From Alloalcanivorax profundimaris (GTDB lineage: Bacteria; Pseudomonadota; Gammaproteobacteria; Pseudomonadales; Alcanivoracaceae), in NCBI RefSeq assembly GCF_015265435.1, contig NZ_JABJWH010000009.1, forward strand, positions 62,001 through 126,000: a DNA stretch of 64,000 nucleotides, read 5' to 3'. The notes beneath the pieces were generated by a model, which saw nothing but the letters and a program-made list of their open reading frames with translations, did no database searches and had not been told where the DNA came from. The position numbers and the translations under genes are program-made. Shown piece after piece: positions 39,107-48,583 of this stretch (its first letter is position 1; every line of letters starts with the position of its first letter).

Positions 39107-39895
39107 TCAGTGCTTCATACCGGGCAGGTTCAGGGAGGCGGTGTTGCCGCCGTCCACGGCCAGGGCCTGGCCGGTGACGTAGCTGGCATCGTCGCTGGCC
39201 AGGAACGCCATGGCCGCGGCGATTTCCTCGGGCCGGCCGTAGCGGCGCAGTTCGCAGCGGCTGCCCAGTTTTTCTTCCTTGTTGCGCTCGCGGGCGTAGT
39301 CGAACACCGGCTTGGTCATGCCGGTTTCGATCAGCCCCGGGCAAATGGCGTTGACGCGCACGTTGTACTGCCCCAGGTCGCAGGCGGCGGTCTTGGTGAG
39401 GTTGATCACCGCCGCCTTGGAGGCGCTGTAGGCGTTGCCGCCGGCGCCGGAACGAATGCCCGCCACCGAGGCGGTGTTGACGATGGCGCCGCCGCCCTGC
39501 TCGCGCATGTGGCGGCCCACGGCGCGGGTGAAGAACACCGGGCCGAGCAGATTCACATTGAGAATGGCGCGCCAGGTGTCGGTGTCGGTCTCGGTGATGC
39601 CGCTGTAGTCGCCGCCGGCAATGCCGGCGTTGTTGCACAGGGCGTGGATGCGGCCACGGGCCTCGATCACTTCCGCCACCAGGGCATCCACGGCGTGCTC
39701 GTCGGACACGTCCACGGCGCGCAGCAGGGCCTCGCTGCCCGCCGGCAGGGCCTCACGGGTTTCCGCCAGCCCGGCCTCGTTGCGATCCACCAGCACCAGA
39801 AAGGCGCCCTCCTCCGCGAACCGGCTGGCCGCCGCCCGACCAATACCGCTCGCCGCGCCGGTGATCAACACGGTACGCTGCTGGAATCGCTGCAT
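39107..39895 (-). CDS. SDR family oxidoreductase
   Basis: Classical SDR of 262 residues. It has TGAASGIGRAAA, NNAG, Ser in NTASVAG, and the catalytic YSASKAA, ending with GGNTASLNLPGMK. LVDRN after beta-2 puts an Asp in position to prefer NAD(H). The start has GAGGAG upstream. It lies 134 nt from the IclR gene and is divergent from the aldehyde dehydrogenase at 40191. A 3-hydroxyacyl-CoA or alcohol substrate is likely but unproven. Confidence 0.9.
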   Translation of the reverse strand: MQRFQQRTVLITGAASGIGRAAASRFAEEGAFLVLVDRNEAGLAETREALPAGSEALLRAVDVSDEHAVDALVAEVIEARGRIHALCNNAGIAGGDYSGITETDTDTWRAILNVNLLGPVFFTRAVGRHMREQGGGAIVNTASVAGIRSGAGGNAYSASKAAVINLTKTAACDLGQYNVRVNAICPGLIETGMTKPVFDYARERNKEEKLGSRCELRRYGRPEEIAAAMAFLASDDASYVTGQALAVDGGNTASLNLPGMKH

Positions 39896-39966
39896 GGTGC
39901 TCTCCTCGAATTGCTATTCTATTTTTCAAGCAAGATGACATGGGCACGGGGAGCGGTCAAGATTTC

Positions 39967-39979
39967 GGAACACCATTCC
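39967..39979. promoter_or_regulatory. Candidate operator GGAAC-ACC-ATTCC
   Basis: Inverted repeat GGAAC/ATTCC with a 3-nt spacer, 72 nt upstream of the SDR start, in the context TTTCGGAACACCATTCCAAA. It shares its flanks with the site at 2535. Confidence 0.5.
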
Positions 39980-40033
39980 AAAAATGAACTAGGCAGATTC
40001 GTCAGGATGTGGCACGTTGGGCGGTCTTTAAAG

Positions 40034-40166
40034 AAGTTGAAAGTTCAAAGTTAAAAGTTAAAAGTTAAAACGCGAGCCGGGCCCGTTGAACGGAACCGCC
40101 CTGCTCGCGCTCAAAGAAAAGCCTCCGACGAGAGCCGCCCTTTCAACTTTTAACTTTCAACTTGTC
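40034..40166. repeat. Heptamer-array inverted repeat (type A, copy 1)
   Basis: Left arm 40034-40070 is a tandem of 7-bp words (AAGTTGA, AAGTTCA, AAGTTAA repeated); right arm 40141-40166 carries the complement (AACTTTC, AACTTTT). Inside, CGCGAGC (40071-40077) pairs with GCTCGCG (40103-40109). Similar arrays are at 45171-45266 and 47216-47328. Confidence 0.8.
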
Positions 40167-40190
40167 ACTCGTTTCCCAGGGAGAGTATTC

Positions 40191-41618
40191 ATGAGTCATC
40201 TGGAACAGTTCTATATCAATGGCGGTTGGGTGGCTCCCGGCGCCGACGCCAAACCGTTCGAAGTGATCAATCCGGCCACCGAGGCCAGCGAAGGCAAGGT
40301 GTATCTGGCCGGTCGCGGCGACGTGGACGCGGCCATCCAGGCCGCCCGCGACGCCTTCGACGACTTCGCCGCCACGCCCCTGGACCAGCGGCTGCAAATG
40401 CTCAACACTTTGATGGCGGCCTACCAGAAGCGTCTGGACGACATGGCCGACGCCATCAGCCGGGAAATGGGCGCGCCCCGCCACGGCCTGGCCGCCAAGG
40501 TGCAGGCGCCCATGGGCCTGGGCCACATCAAGTCCACCCTGGAGGCCGCCAAGGACTTCGAATTCGAGCAGACCCTGGGGCGCGCCACCGTGCGCCGGGA
40601 GCCCGCCGGCGTGGCCGCCCTGATCACGCCCTGGAACTGGCCCATGAACCAGGTGCTGTGCAAGGTGGCGCCGGCCATCGCCGCGGGCTGCACCATGGTG
40701 CTCAAGCCCAGCGAATTCGCGCCGCTGTCCGCCATGGTCCTGGCGGAAATCATCGACGACGCCGGCCTCCCCGCCGGGGTGTTCAACATGATCTACGGCG
40801 ACGGCGCCGAGGTGGGCCCGATGCTGTCCTCCGACCCGCGCGTGGACATGGTGTCGCTGACCGGCTCCACCCGCGCCGGTGCCTCGGTGAGCAAGGAAGC
40901 CGCCGACACCTTCAAGCGCGTGTCCCTGGAACTGGGCGGCAAGTCCGCCAACATCATCCTGCCGGACGCGGACTTCCAGAAAGCGGTGAGCCACGGCGTG
41001 CAATCGATGATGAACAACACCGGGCAGAGCTGTAACGCGCCCTCGCGCATGCTGGTGCCGGCGGACAAGCTGGGCGAGGCGGAAGCCATCGCCGCCCAGG
41101 TGTGCGAGAAACTCACCGTGGGCGATCCCCGCGACGAGAGCACCAAGCTCGGCCCGATCGCCAACGAACGCCAGTTCAAGCGCGTTCAGTCGCTGATCGA
41201 GAAAGGCCAGCAGGAAGGCGCCAAGCTGGTGTGCGGCGGCACCGGTAAACCGGAGGGCCTGGACAAGGGCTTCTACGCCCGGCCCACGGTGTTCAGCGAG
41301 GTCAACAACGACATGCTGATCGCCCGGGAGGAAATCTTCGGCCCGGTGCTGGTGATGATCCCCTACCAGAACGTGGACGAAGCGGTGGCCATCGCCAACG
41401 ACTCCGACTATGGCCTGTCCGGCTATGTGTACGGCGCCACCATCAACGACGCCAAGCAGGTGGCGGCGCGGCTGCGCACCGGCATGGTCCACCTGAACGG
41501 CGCCCAGCTGGACCTGCCGGCCCCGTTCGGCGGCTACAAGCATTCCGGCATCGGCCGCGAATGGGGCGTCTACGGGCTGGAGGAATTCCTGGAAACCAAG
41601 TCCGTGTTCCATCCCTGA
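40191..41618 (+). CDS. Aldehyde dehydrogenase
   Basis: Aldehyde dehydrogenase superfamily enzyme of 475 residues. PWNWPMNQVLCK, the Glu in LELGGKSANIIL and the Cys in NTGQSCNAPSR are present; PFGGYKHSGIGREWG ends the domain. The start at 40191 has GAGAG upstream and follows a type-A repeat. It lies 10 nt before an enoyl-CoA isomerase-type gene, so it may supply an acid for beta-oxidation. Substrate unknown. Confidence 0.94.
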   Translation: MSHLEQFYINGGWVAPGADAKPFEVINPATEASEGKVYLAGRGDVDAAIQAARDAFDDFAATPLDQRLQMLNTLMAAYQKRLDDMADAISREMGAPRHGLAAKVQAPMGLGHIKSTLEAAKDFEFEQTLGRATVRREPAGVAALITPWNWPMNQVLCKVAPAIAAGCTMVLKPSEFAPLSAMVLAEIIDDAGLPAGVFNMIYGDGAEVGPMLSSDPRVDMVSLTGSTRAGASVSKEAADTFKRVSLELGGKSANIILPDADFQKAVSHGVQSMMNNTGQSCNAPSRMLVPADKLGEAEAIAAQVCEKLTVGDPRDESTKLGPIANERQFKRVQSLIEKGQQEGAKLVCGGTGKPEGLDKGFYARPTVFSEVNNDMLIAREEIFGPVLVMIPYQNVDEAVAIANDSDYGLSGYVYGATINDAKQVAARLRTGMVHLNGAQLDLPAPFGGYKHSGIGREWGVYGLEEFLETKSVFHP

Positions 41619-41628
41619 GGGCGCCACC

Positions 41629-42477
41629 ATGAGCTACCAGACCCTGAGCGTGTCCGTGAACGACGGCGTGGCGCTGGTCACCCTGGACCGGCCCGATCAG
41701 CTCAACGCCATGAACGCGGATTTCTGGAACGAACTGCCGGCGGCGGTGCGCGAGCTGGACGCCGGCGGTGACGTGCGCGCCATCGTCATCAACGCCAACG
41801 GCAAGCACTTCACCGCCGGCCTGGACCTGGGCATGTTCAGCGCGCCGCCGGACCCGGCGGACCGCACCGCCCGGGTGCAGAAGGCGGCCCGCTTCCGCCA
41901 GCACACGGCGCTGATGCAGCAAAGCTTCAGCGCCCTGGAGGACTGCCGGGTGCCGGTGATCGCCGCGCTGCACGGCGGCTGCATCGGCGGCGGCGTGGAC
42001 CTGATCAGCGCCTGCGATCTGCGCTACGCCAGCGCCGACGCCTTCCTCACCATCTATGAAATCAACGTGGGGCTGACCGCCGACGTGGGCACCTTCCCGC
42101 GCCTGTGCAAGCTGCTGCCGGAAGGTATCGTCCGTGAACTGGCCTACACCGGCCGGCGCATGGGCGCCGAGGAAGCGGAGCAGCGGGGCTTGTTCAACGC
42201 GGTGCTGGACGACCGCGAGGCGACCTTGAAAAAAGCGTTGGAAGTGGCCCGGGAGATCGCCGGCAAGTCGCCGCTGGCGGTGCACGGCTGCAAGCGGATG
42301 ATCACCTACGCCCGGGACCACAACACCGCCGACGCCCTGGACTATGTGGTGACCTGGAACGCCGGCATGCTGCATGTGGAGGAAGTGCAGGCCGCCATTG
42401 AGGCGGGCAAGCACGGCGGCGACGGGGACTTCACTCCCCTGCCGCCGGCCCATGATCGGGTCAAAGGCGGGGTCTGA
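41629..42477 (+). CDS. Crotonase, Delta3,5-Delta2,4-dienoyl-CoA isomerase-like (ECH1 type)
   Basis: Crotonase-fold protein of 282 residues. It has GKHFTAGLDLG and GGCIGGGVDLISACDLRYA for the oxyanion hole, then YEINVGLTADVGTFPRL, with the Glu and Asp of mammalian ECH1 placed as in that enzyme. The acidic residues of ordinary hydratases are absent. It would shift double bonds of unsaturated fatty acyl-CoA into the beta-oxidation path. It follows the aldehyde dehydrogenase by 10 nt. ECH1 similarity is from memory. Confidence 0.85.
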   Translation: MSYQTLSVSVNDGVALVTLDRPDQLNAMNADFWNELPAAVRELDAGGDVRAIVINANGKHFTAGLDLGMFSAPPDPADRTARVQKAARFRQHTALMQQSFSALEDCRVPVIAALHGGCIGGGVDLISACDLRYASADAFLTIYEINVGLTADVGTFPRLCKLLPEGIVRELAYTGRRMGAEEAEQRGLFNAVLDDREATLKKALEVAREIAGKSPLAVHGCKRMITYARDHNTADALDYVVTWNAGMLHVEEVQAAIEAGKHGGDGDFTPLPPAHDRVKGGV

Positions 42478-42485
42478 GACGGTGA

Positions 42486-42515
42486 CGCGGCCGCCCCCAC
42501 GAAGGGACGGCCGCG
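42486..42515. terminator. Stem-loop between convergent genes
   Basis: 8-bp stem CGCGGCCG/CGGCCGCG with a 14-nt loop, between the converging isomerase and SMP-30 genes. No T-run, so probably a stability element or weak bidirectional terminator. Confidence 0.4.
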
Positions 42516-42521
42516 ACCCGC

Positions 42522-43442
42522 TCACACGTTCAGGAAGTTCAGCGGCAACCCCGGGCGCTCCCAGGGCATGGACACCAGCTTGCCGGCGCTGGACAGCGTG
42601 ATGTAGGCGGTACGCAGATCCTCGCCACCGAAGCAGATGTTGGTGGTCACCAGGTCGTCGGTGGGCACATGCCGCATGCTGGCGCCGTCCGGCGAAAACA
42701 CGGTGATGCCGGAATGGAAGATGGTCGCCACGCAGATGTTGCCGTCGGCGTCCACCGCCAGGGAATCGAAGTAGCAAAACTCCGACGGCTGGCCCACCAG
42801 CCGGCCCGGCAGCAGGCCGCCTTCCGGCCGCGCCACTTCCCCCTCGCCGATGATGTCCATGGCCCACAACCGGCCCGGCAGGGTGTCCGCCACGTAGACG
42901 GTTTTCTCGTCCGGCGACAGCCCCACCCCGTTGGCGGAAGGAATCGGAAACACCGCCTCGCGCACGAAGGAACCGTCGGTGCGGGCATAGTACAGGCCGC
43001 CCCGATCCTCGGTGCGGCCCCGGCCCTTGCCCAGGTCGGTGAACCAGAAGCCGCCCTGTTTATCGAACACGATGTCGTTGGGGCCCTTGAGCGGCTCGCC
43101 GTTCACTTCCGTGTACAGCACCTCCACCTTGCCGGTGTCCAGGTCGATGCGCTCGATGCGCCCGCCGGAATAGTCCTCGGGCATGTCGCCGGGAATCAGC
43201 AGGCCGTCCTTTTCATGGAACCGCATGCCGCCGTTGTTGCAGACATAGCAGGCCCCGTCCGGGCCGATGGCGGCGCCGTTGGGGCCGCCGCCGGGCTCGG
43301 CGATGGTTTCCTTGCGGCCATCCGGGTGCACCCGGGTGAGCCGGCCGGCGGCGATCTCCACCACGATGAAGGTGCCGTCGGGCATGGCGATGGGGCCTTC
43401 CGGAAACAGCAGGCCCTCGGTGATAACGGTGTAATCGGACAT
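42522..43442 (-). CDS. SMP-30/gluconolactonase/LRE-family protein
   Basis: Six-bladed propeller hydrolase-like protein of 306 residues. LFPEGPIAMPDGTFIVVEI holds the first metal Glu, GPNGAAIGPDG and NDIVFDKQGGFWFTD the central Asn/Asp, and SANGVGLSPDEKTVYVADT the last. Members hydrolyse lactones. It lies 2 nt after an SDR on the same strand, so it may open a lactone made in the same pathway (a gamma-lactone is a possible link to 4-hydroxy acids, inferred). AAGGA precedes the start. Confidence 0.9.
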   Translation of the reverse strand: MSDYTVITEGLLFPEGPIAMPDGTFIVVEIAAGRLTRVHPDGRKETIAEPGGGPNGAAIGPDGACYVCNNGGMRFHEKDGLLIPGDMPEDYSGGRIERIDLDTGKVEVLYTEVNGEPLKGPNDIVFDKQGGFWFTDLGKGRGRTEDRGGLYYARTDGSFVREAVFPIPSANGVGLSPDEKTVYVADTLPGRLWAMDIIGEGEVARPEGGLLPGRLVGQPSEFCYFDSLAVDADGNICVATIFHSGITVFSPDGASMRHVPTDDLVTTNICFGGEDLRTAYITLSSAGKLVSMPWERPGLPLNFLNV

Positions 43443-43444
43443 GT

Positions 43445-44242
43445 TTATCCTTTTTCGTTGAACATCGCGATGCGGCCGCCATCCACCACCAGGTCATGGC
43501 TGTTGATGAAGCTGCCTTCGTCGCTGGCCAGGAATGCCGCCGCGTGGGCGATGTCGTCCGCCAGCCCGGCGCGGGGCAAGGGCGTGGCCTTGGCCAGGTT
43601 GCTCTGCAGCTTCTCCATCTTGCGCTGGTTTTCCTCGTCGCTGAGGCCCTGGGCGCGCTCGGAACCGCCCCAGAAAATCGGCGTGGCCACGGCGCCCGGC
43701 GAGATGGCGTTGACGCGGATGTTGAACGGCCCCAGCTCGGCGCCGGCCAGGCGCGTCATGTGCGCCACCGCCGCCTTGGCGCCGGAATACAGGTAACCGC
43801 CCTGGTTGAGGCGGTGGCCGGCGATGCTGGCATTGTTGATGATGCTGCCGCCGTTGTCCTTCATCACCCGGGCGGCGTGCTTGACGCCGAACGCCGGCGC
43901 GCCCACCAGCAGCCGCATGATGCGGGCGAATTCCTGCTCGTCGAAGGAGTCCACGGTGGTGCGGTCGCCGGCGCCGGCGTTGTTGAACAGGCAGTCCAGG
44001 CGGCCGAACCGCTCCACGGTGAAATCCACCAGGGCGGCGATGTCGTCCTCGCTCATGATGTCGGTGCGCTTGAACAGGGCGCGCTCGCCCAGTTCGTCGG
44101 CCAGCGCCTCGCCCTTGTTCCGGGACCGGCCGGCCAGCACCACGGTGGCGCCTTCCTCGATGAAGCGCCGCGCGGTGGCCTCGCCGATGCCGGAGGTGGC
44201 GCCGGTGATGATGGTGATCTTGTCCGCCAGACGATTGGCCAT
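43445..44242 (-). CDS. SDR family oxidoreductase (lipid operon)
   Basis: Classical SDR of 265 residues: TGATSGIGEATA, NNAGAGD, Ser in NNASIAG and YSGAKAA with catalytic Tyr and Lys. AGRSR after beta-2 favours NADP(H). AGGAGA lies upstream of the start. It sits between the SMP-30 protein and another SDR (44365) and is probably part of a long minus-strand transcript. Confidence 0.9.
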   Translation of the reverse strand: MANRLADKITIITGATSGIGEATARRFIEEGATVVLAGRSRNKGEALADELGERALFKRTDIMSEDDIAALVDFTVERFGRLDCLFNNAGAGDRTTVDSFDEQEFARIMRLLVGAPAFGVKHAARVMKDNGGSIINNASIAGHRLNQGGYLYSGAKAAVAHMTRLAGAELGPFNIRVNAISPGAVATPIFWGGSERAQGLSDEENQRKMEKLQSNLAKATPLPRAGLADDIAHAAAFLASDEGSFINSHDLVVDGGRIAMFNEKG

Positions 44243-44260
44243 GGTTGTTCTCCTTGAGAG

Positions 44261-44366
44261 GCGGCTGACGCCGCCGATACAGGATTCAGGATGCAGGATT
44301 CAGGAGAGCCGTTCTGACGATTCTTCATCCTGTATCCTGCACCCTGTATCGCGGCTGAAAGCCGCT
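44261..44366. repeat. Type B inverted repeat of CAGGAT words with REP-like flanks
   Basis: Left array 44276-44304 (GATACAGGATTCAGGATGCA and on) and right array 44326-44350 (ATCCTGTATCCTGCACCCTG) are complementary 7-bp words. The outer flanks GCGGCTGACGCCGC and GCGGCTGAAAGCCGC are REP-like palindromes. The right flank overlaps the upstream SDR's stop codon at 44365. Confidence 0.75.
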
Positions 44367-45147
44367 AGAAGGCGGAAACACCGCCGTCCACGGCGATCGC
44401 CTGCCCGTTCATGAAGCTGTTGGCCGGCGACAGCAACATCATCATCACGGCGACGATTTCCTCCGGCTCGCCAATACGCTTCATGGGGCTGCCGGCGGCC
44501 ATCATGGCCAGGGTCTTGTCCGCTTCACCGCCGCTGGCCAGCCCCTCGCCGCCTTCCAGCATGGGCGTGCGGGTGTAGTAGGGGCAGATGGCGTTGACGC
44601 GGATGTTCTTGCGCCCGCTTTCCACCGCGGCGGTGCGGGTCAGGCCGATCACCGCGTGCTTGGAAGCGGCGTAGGCGCCGATCTTGGGACCACCGCCGAT
44701 GCCCGCCATGGAGCTGGTATTGAGAATGGCGCCGCCACCGCTTTGCCGCATGGCCGGAATCTGATACTTCATGCCGAACATCACGCCTTTCACGTTGACG
44801 TTCATCTGCTGATCCAGCACCTCCTCGGTGAGGTCCTCGACGCCGATGAAGCCGTGGGCGATGCCGGCGTTGTTGGCCGCCAGGTCGAGCCGGCCGAAGC
44901 GCTCCATGGCGGTGTCCACCATGGCCTTGCAGTCGTCCTCGGAGGACACGTCACAGCGGCGCGCCAGGGCGTCCACGCCATCCGCTTCCAGATCGGCCAC
45001 CAGCTTGTCCAGCGCCTCCATGTTGATATCGCCGAGCACCAGGCGGGCGCCGCGTTTGCCCAGCTCCGCCGCCAGGCCCCGGCCGAAGCCGCTGGCGGCG
45101 CCGGTGATCAGCGCCACCTTGCCGGTAAAGTCCAACATCGGGTCCAT
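44365..45147 (-). CDS. SDR family oxidoreductase
   Basis: Classical SDR of 260 residues with TGAASGFGRGLA, NNAGI, Ser in NTSSMAG and YAASKHA. Its stop codon overlaps a REP-like flank. GGAG is upstream of the start. It is the third SDR in the operon (with 43445 and 45267). Specific substrate unknown; the several SDRs may handle different chain positions. Confidence 0.9.
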   Translation of the reverse strand: MDPMLDFTGKVALITGAASGFGRGLAAELGKRGARLVLGDINMEALDKLVADLEADGVDALARRCDVSSEDDCKAMVDTAMERFGRLDLAANNAGIAHGFIGVEDLTEEVLDQQMNVNVKGVMFGMKYQIPAMRQSGGGAILNTSSMAGIGGGPKIGAYAASKHAVIGLTRTAAVESGRKNIRVNAICPYYTRTPMLEGGEGLASGGEADKTLAMMAAGSPMKRIGEPEEIVAVMMMLLSPANSFMNGQAIAVDGGVSAF

Positions 45148-45170
45148 ATGGATACTCCTTTTTCAAAGGA

Positions 45171-45266
45171 GCAAGTTGAAAGTTGCAAGTTGCAACGCGG
45201 CATGGCGCTTTAACTCCTGAAAGGACTTCGGCCGCGTTTCAACTTTCAACTTGTAACTTGCAACTT
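45171..45266. repeat. Heptamer-array inverted repeat (type A, copy 2)
   Basis: Left array 45171-45196 (GCAAGTTGAAAGTTGCAAG) and right array 45237-45266 (TTTCAACTTTCAACTTGTAA) flank an inner hairpin ACGCGGC/GCCGCGT. It fills the gap between two SDR genes, ending beside the stop codon at 45267. Confidence 0.8.
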
Positions 45267-46031
<765 letters not shown>

Positions 46032-46067
46032 AAAATCTCTCCCGAAAAATATGGTGGCCCTAGTACC

Positions 46068-46146
46068 GTAGGAGCGGCTTCAGCCGCGATGGCGTTCCAG
46101 ACGCGCGCGTGGTGAATCAACCAATCGCGGCTGAAGCCGCTCCTAC
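46068..46146. repeat. REP pair (BIME-like), inverted
   Basis: Copies GTAGGAGCGGCTTCAGCCGC (46068-46090) and its complement (46124-46146) flank a 33-nt spacer. Between the kinase stop and the SDR start on the minus strand. Same unit as at 2576 and 50271. Confidence 0.9.
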
Positions 46147-46163
46147 CGTGACGGGGCGTGGTT

Positions 46164-47195
46164 TTAAGCGCCTTCGCGGACGATCCGCATGGCCATTTGC
46201 GCGAGCGGTTCCACCACCTGGCCCACGGCGGCGGCTTTCTTGCTGGAGGCGTTGCCGTCCTGGGCACGTTTGGCCACGCCCTGGGCGATGGCCGCCAGGC
46301 GGAAAAAGCTGAACGCCAGATAGAATTCCCAGTGGTCGATGTGATCGATGCCGCGACGCTGGCAATACATCGCCACGTATTCCTTCTCGGTGGGAATGCC
46401 CAGCGCCGGCCGGTCCTTGCCCTGCAGGCCGGACAGGTTGCCGCCCTCCTGGGGCATGCGCAGCTGCATGCACTGGTAGGCCAGGTCCGCCAGCGGATGG
46501 CCCAGGGTGGACAGCTCCCAGTCGAGCACGGCGATCACGCGCGGCTCCTCCGGGTGCCACATCATGTTGTCCAGGCGGTAGTCGCCGTGCACCAGGGACA
46601 CCTGGCCGTCGTCCGCGGGCAGGTGTTCTTCCAGCCAGGCCATCAGGTCTTCCATGGCCGGAATGTGGTTGATCTCGGAGGCGCGGTACTGCTTGCTCCA
46701 GCGGCCCAGCTGGCGTTCGAAGTAACTGCCCGGCTTGCCGTAATCGGCGAGGCCGTTGGCTTCCAGGTCCACGTCGTGGAGCGCCGCCAGCACCCGGTTC
46801 ATCTCGGTGTACATGGCGGTGCGGGCGTCGTTGTCCACCTCGGGAATGGCCGCGTCCCAGAAGATGCGCCCCTGGCAGAACTCCATCACGTAGAACATGG
46901 AGCCGATCACGTCCCGGTCCTCGCACAGGTGATACATGCGCGGCACCGGCACGGCGGTGTCGCGCAGCGCGTTCATCACCCGGAACTCCCGGTCCACGGC
47001 GTGGGCGGACTTGAGCAGCTTGCCCGGCGGTTGCCGGCGCAGCACGTACTCACCGGAAGCGGCGCGAAGATGGAAGGTGGGATTGGACTGGCCGCCGTCG
47101 AACTTGGTGGCGGTCAGCGGGCCCTGGAACCCGTCCACATGGGCTTCCAGGTACGCGGCGAGGTGTTCGGTATCCAGCGAGTCCACCTGGGACAT
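46164..47195 (-). CDS. APH-family phosphotransferase (acyl-CoA cassette 2)
   Basis: Protein of 343 residues, paralogue of the kinase at 3479. FDGGQSNPTFHL and YVLRRQPPGKLLKSAHAVDR form the ATP side; the catalytic loop HGDYRLDN and the metal motif DWELSTLGHPLADLAY follow. AAGGAGG precedes ATG 47195 at ideal spacing. It lies directly downstream of the ACAD10/11-like dehydrogenase. By homology to LvaA and ACAD10/11 kinases it probably phosphorylates a hydroxyacyl-CoA; no aminoglycoside role is expected. Confidence 0.87.
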   Translation of the reverse strand: MSQVDSLDTEHLAAYLEAHVDGFQGPLTATKFDGGQSNPTFHLRAASGEYVLRRQPPGKLLKSAHAVDREFRVMNALRDTAVPVPRMYHLCEDRDVIGSMFYVMEFCQGRIFWDAAIPEVDNDARTAMYTEMNRVLAALHDVDLEANGLADYGKPGSYFERQLGRWSKQYRASEINHIPAMEDLMAWLEEHLPADDGQVSLVHGDYRLDNMMWHPEEPRVIAVLDWELSTLGHPLADLAYQCMQLRMPQEGGNLSGLQGKDRPALGIPTEKEYVAMYCQRRGIDHIDHWEFYLAFSFFRLAAIAQGVAKRAQDGNASSKKAAAVGQVVEPLAQMAMRIVREGA

Positions 47196-47215
47196 GACTT
47201 CCTCCTTAAAAAAAC

Positions 47216-47328
47216 AAAGTTGAAAGCGACAAGTTAAAAGTTGAAACGCGTGCACGGCCTGGGCGGTTACCCAAGCCGTGCCCGCGCGTCTTGTGTCGCT
47301 TCAACTTTCAACTTTCAACTTTCAACTG
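47216..47328. repeat. Heptamer-array inverted repeat (type A, copy 3)
   Basis: Left array from 47216 (AAAGTTGAAAGCGACAAGTT) and right array 47300-47328 (TCAACTTTCAACTTTCAACT) flank a hairpin GCACGGC/GCCGTGC. It starts right after the acyl-CoA dehydrogenase stop and ends 21 nt before the kinase start. Confidence 0.85.
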
Positions 47329-47330
47329 AT

Positions 47331-48539
47331 TCAGGCGTATTGCTTGGCCAGGTTGCGGCCCAGCTGCATCATGTGCACCTGATCCGGGCCGTCCGCCAGG
47401 CGCAGGGTGCGCGCGTAGGCGAAGAAGCCGGCCAGCGGCGTGTCCTGGCTGAGGCCCACGGCACCGTGGATCTGGATCGCCCGGTCGATCACGTTGAGCG
47501 CCATGTTGGGCGCCACGATCTTGATCATGGCGATCAGTTCCTTGGCTTCCTTGTTGCCATGCCGGTCCATCATGTCCGCCGCCTTGAGGGTGAGCAAGCG
47601 GGCCTGCTCGATCTCACAGTAGCTCTTGGCGATGTCCTCGCGCACGGAACCCTGCTTGATCATCGGCTGGCCGAACACCACGCGGTCGTTAACGCGCTTG
47701 CACATCAGCTCCAGGGAGCGCTGGGCGGCGCCGATCAGACGCATGCAGTGGTGGATGCGGCCCGGCCCCAGGCGGCCCTGGGCGATTTCGAAACCACGGC
47801 CCTCGCCGAGGATGATGTTTTCCTTGGGCACGCGCACGTTCTCGAAGATCACTTCGGCGTGGCCTTCCGGCGCGTCGGCGGAACCCAGCACGTGCATGGG
47901 CCGCTTGACGTTGACGCCGGGGGTGTTGGTGGGCACCAGGATCTGCGACTGCTGCTCGTGACGATTGGGGTTGTCCGGGTCGGTCTTGCCCATCACGATC
48001 ATGATCTCGCAGCTCTTGCGCATGGCGCCGGAGATGTAGAACTTGCGGCCGTTGATCACGTAATCGTCGCCGTCACGCTTGATCGAGGTCTCGATGTTGG
48101 TGGCGTCGGAGGAAGCCACTTCCGGCTCGGTCATGGCGAAGGCGGAGCGGATCTTGCCTTCCATCAGCGGCTTGAGCCATTGCTCCTGCTGCTGGGCGTT
48201 GCCGTACTTGGCCAGCACTTCCATGTTGCCGGTGTCCGGCGCGGAGCAGTTGAAGCACTCGGAGGCGATGTGGTGGCGGCCCATCTGTTCGGCCAGGGGG
48301 GCGTATTCCAGGTTGCTCAGGCCCACGCTCCACTCGCCGTGTTCCTTGGGCAGGAACAGATTCCACAGGCCCTTGGCGCGGGCTTTTTCCTTGAGTTCGT
48401 CAAGCACCGGCGGGGTTTCCCAGGGGTTCTTTTCCAGCTGCTCGTGGTAGGTGTGCTCGGCGGGCACCACTTCATTGTCGATGAAGTCGCGAACCTGGTT
48501 GATCAGGTCCTGGGTCTTTTCGGAATATTGAAAGTCCAT
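47331..48539 (-). CDS. Acyl-CoA dehydrogenase, ACAD10/11-like (cassette 2)
   Basis: FAD enzyme of 402 residues, close paralogue of 5385-6587. [33 protein letters not shown] and the terminal [13 protein letters not shown] are shared; the cassette-1 copy has DEVH where this one has DQVH. It follows a histidine phosphatase by 44 nt and precedes the APH kinase. Likely substrate class: 4-phosphohydroxyacyl-CoA or ordinary acyl-CoA; not decided by sequence. Confidence 0.93.
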   Translation of the reverse strand: MDFQYSEKTQDLINQVRDFIDNEVVPAEHTYHEQLEKNPWETPPVLDELKEKARAKGLWNLFLPKEHGEWSVGLSNLEYAPLAEQMGRHHIASECFNCSAPDTGNMEVLAKYGNAQQQEQWLKPLMEGKIRSAFAMTEPEVASSDATNIETSIKRDGDDYVINGRKFYISGAMRKSCEIMIVMGKTDPDNPNRHEQQSQILVPTNTPGVNVKRPMHVLGSADAPEGHAEVIFENVRVPKENIILGEGRGFEIAQGRLGPGRIHHCMRLIGAAQRSLELMCKRVNDRVVFGQPMIKQGSVREDIAKSYCEIEQARLLTLKAADMMDRHGNKEAKELIAMIKIVAPNMALNVIDRAIQIHGAVGLSQDTPLAGFFAYARTLRLADGPDQVHMMQLGRNLAKQYA

Positions 48540-48583
48540 TGTTCTCTCCCATGGGAACCCGGCGGGTTCCGGTCAGTATCGAA

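Noticed and set aside
46164..47195. Aminoglycoside resistance gene
   Set aside because: It lies within lipid-metabolism genes and belongs to the ACAD10/11-LvaA-like branch, as does 3479-4534.
48554..48570. GGAACCCGGCGGGTTCC as another copy of the 13-bp operator
   Set aside because: Spacing between GGAAC and GTTCC is 7 nt rather than 3, and it is a stable hairpin between the phosphatase and dehydrogenase genes.
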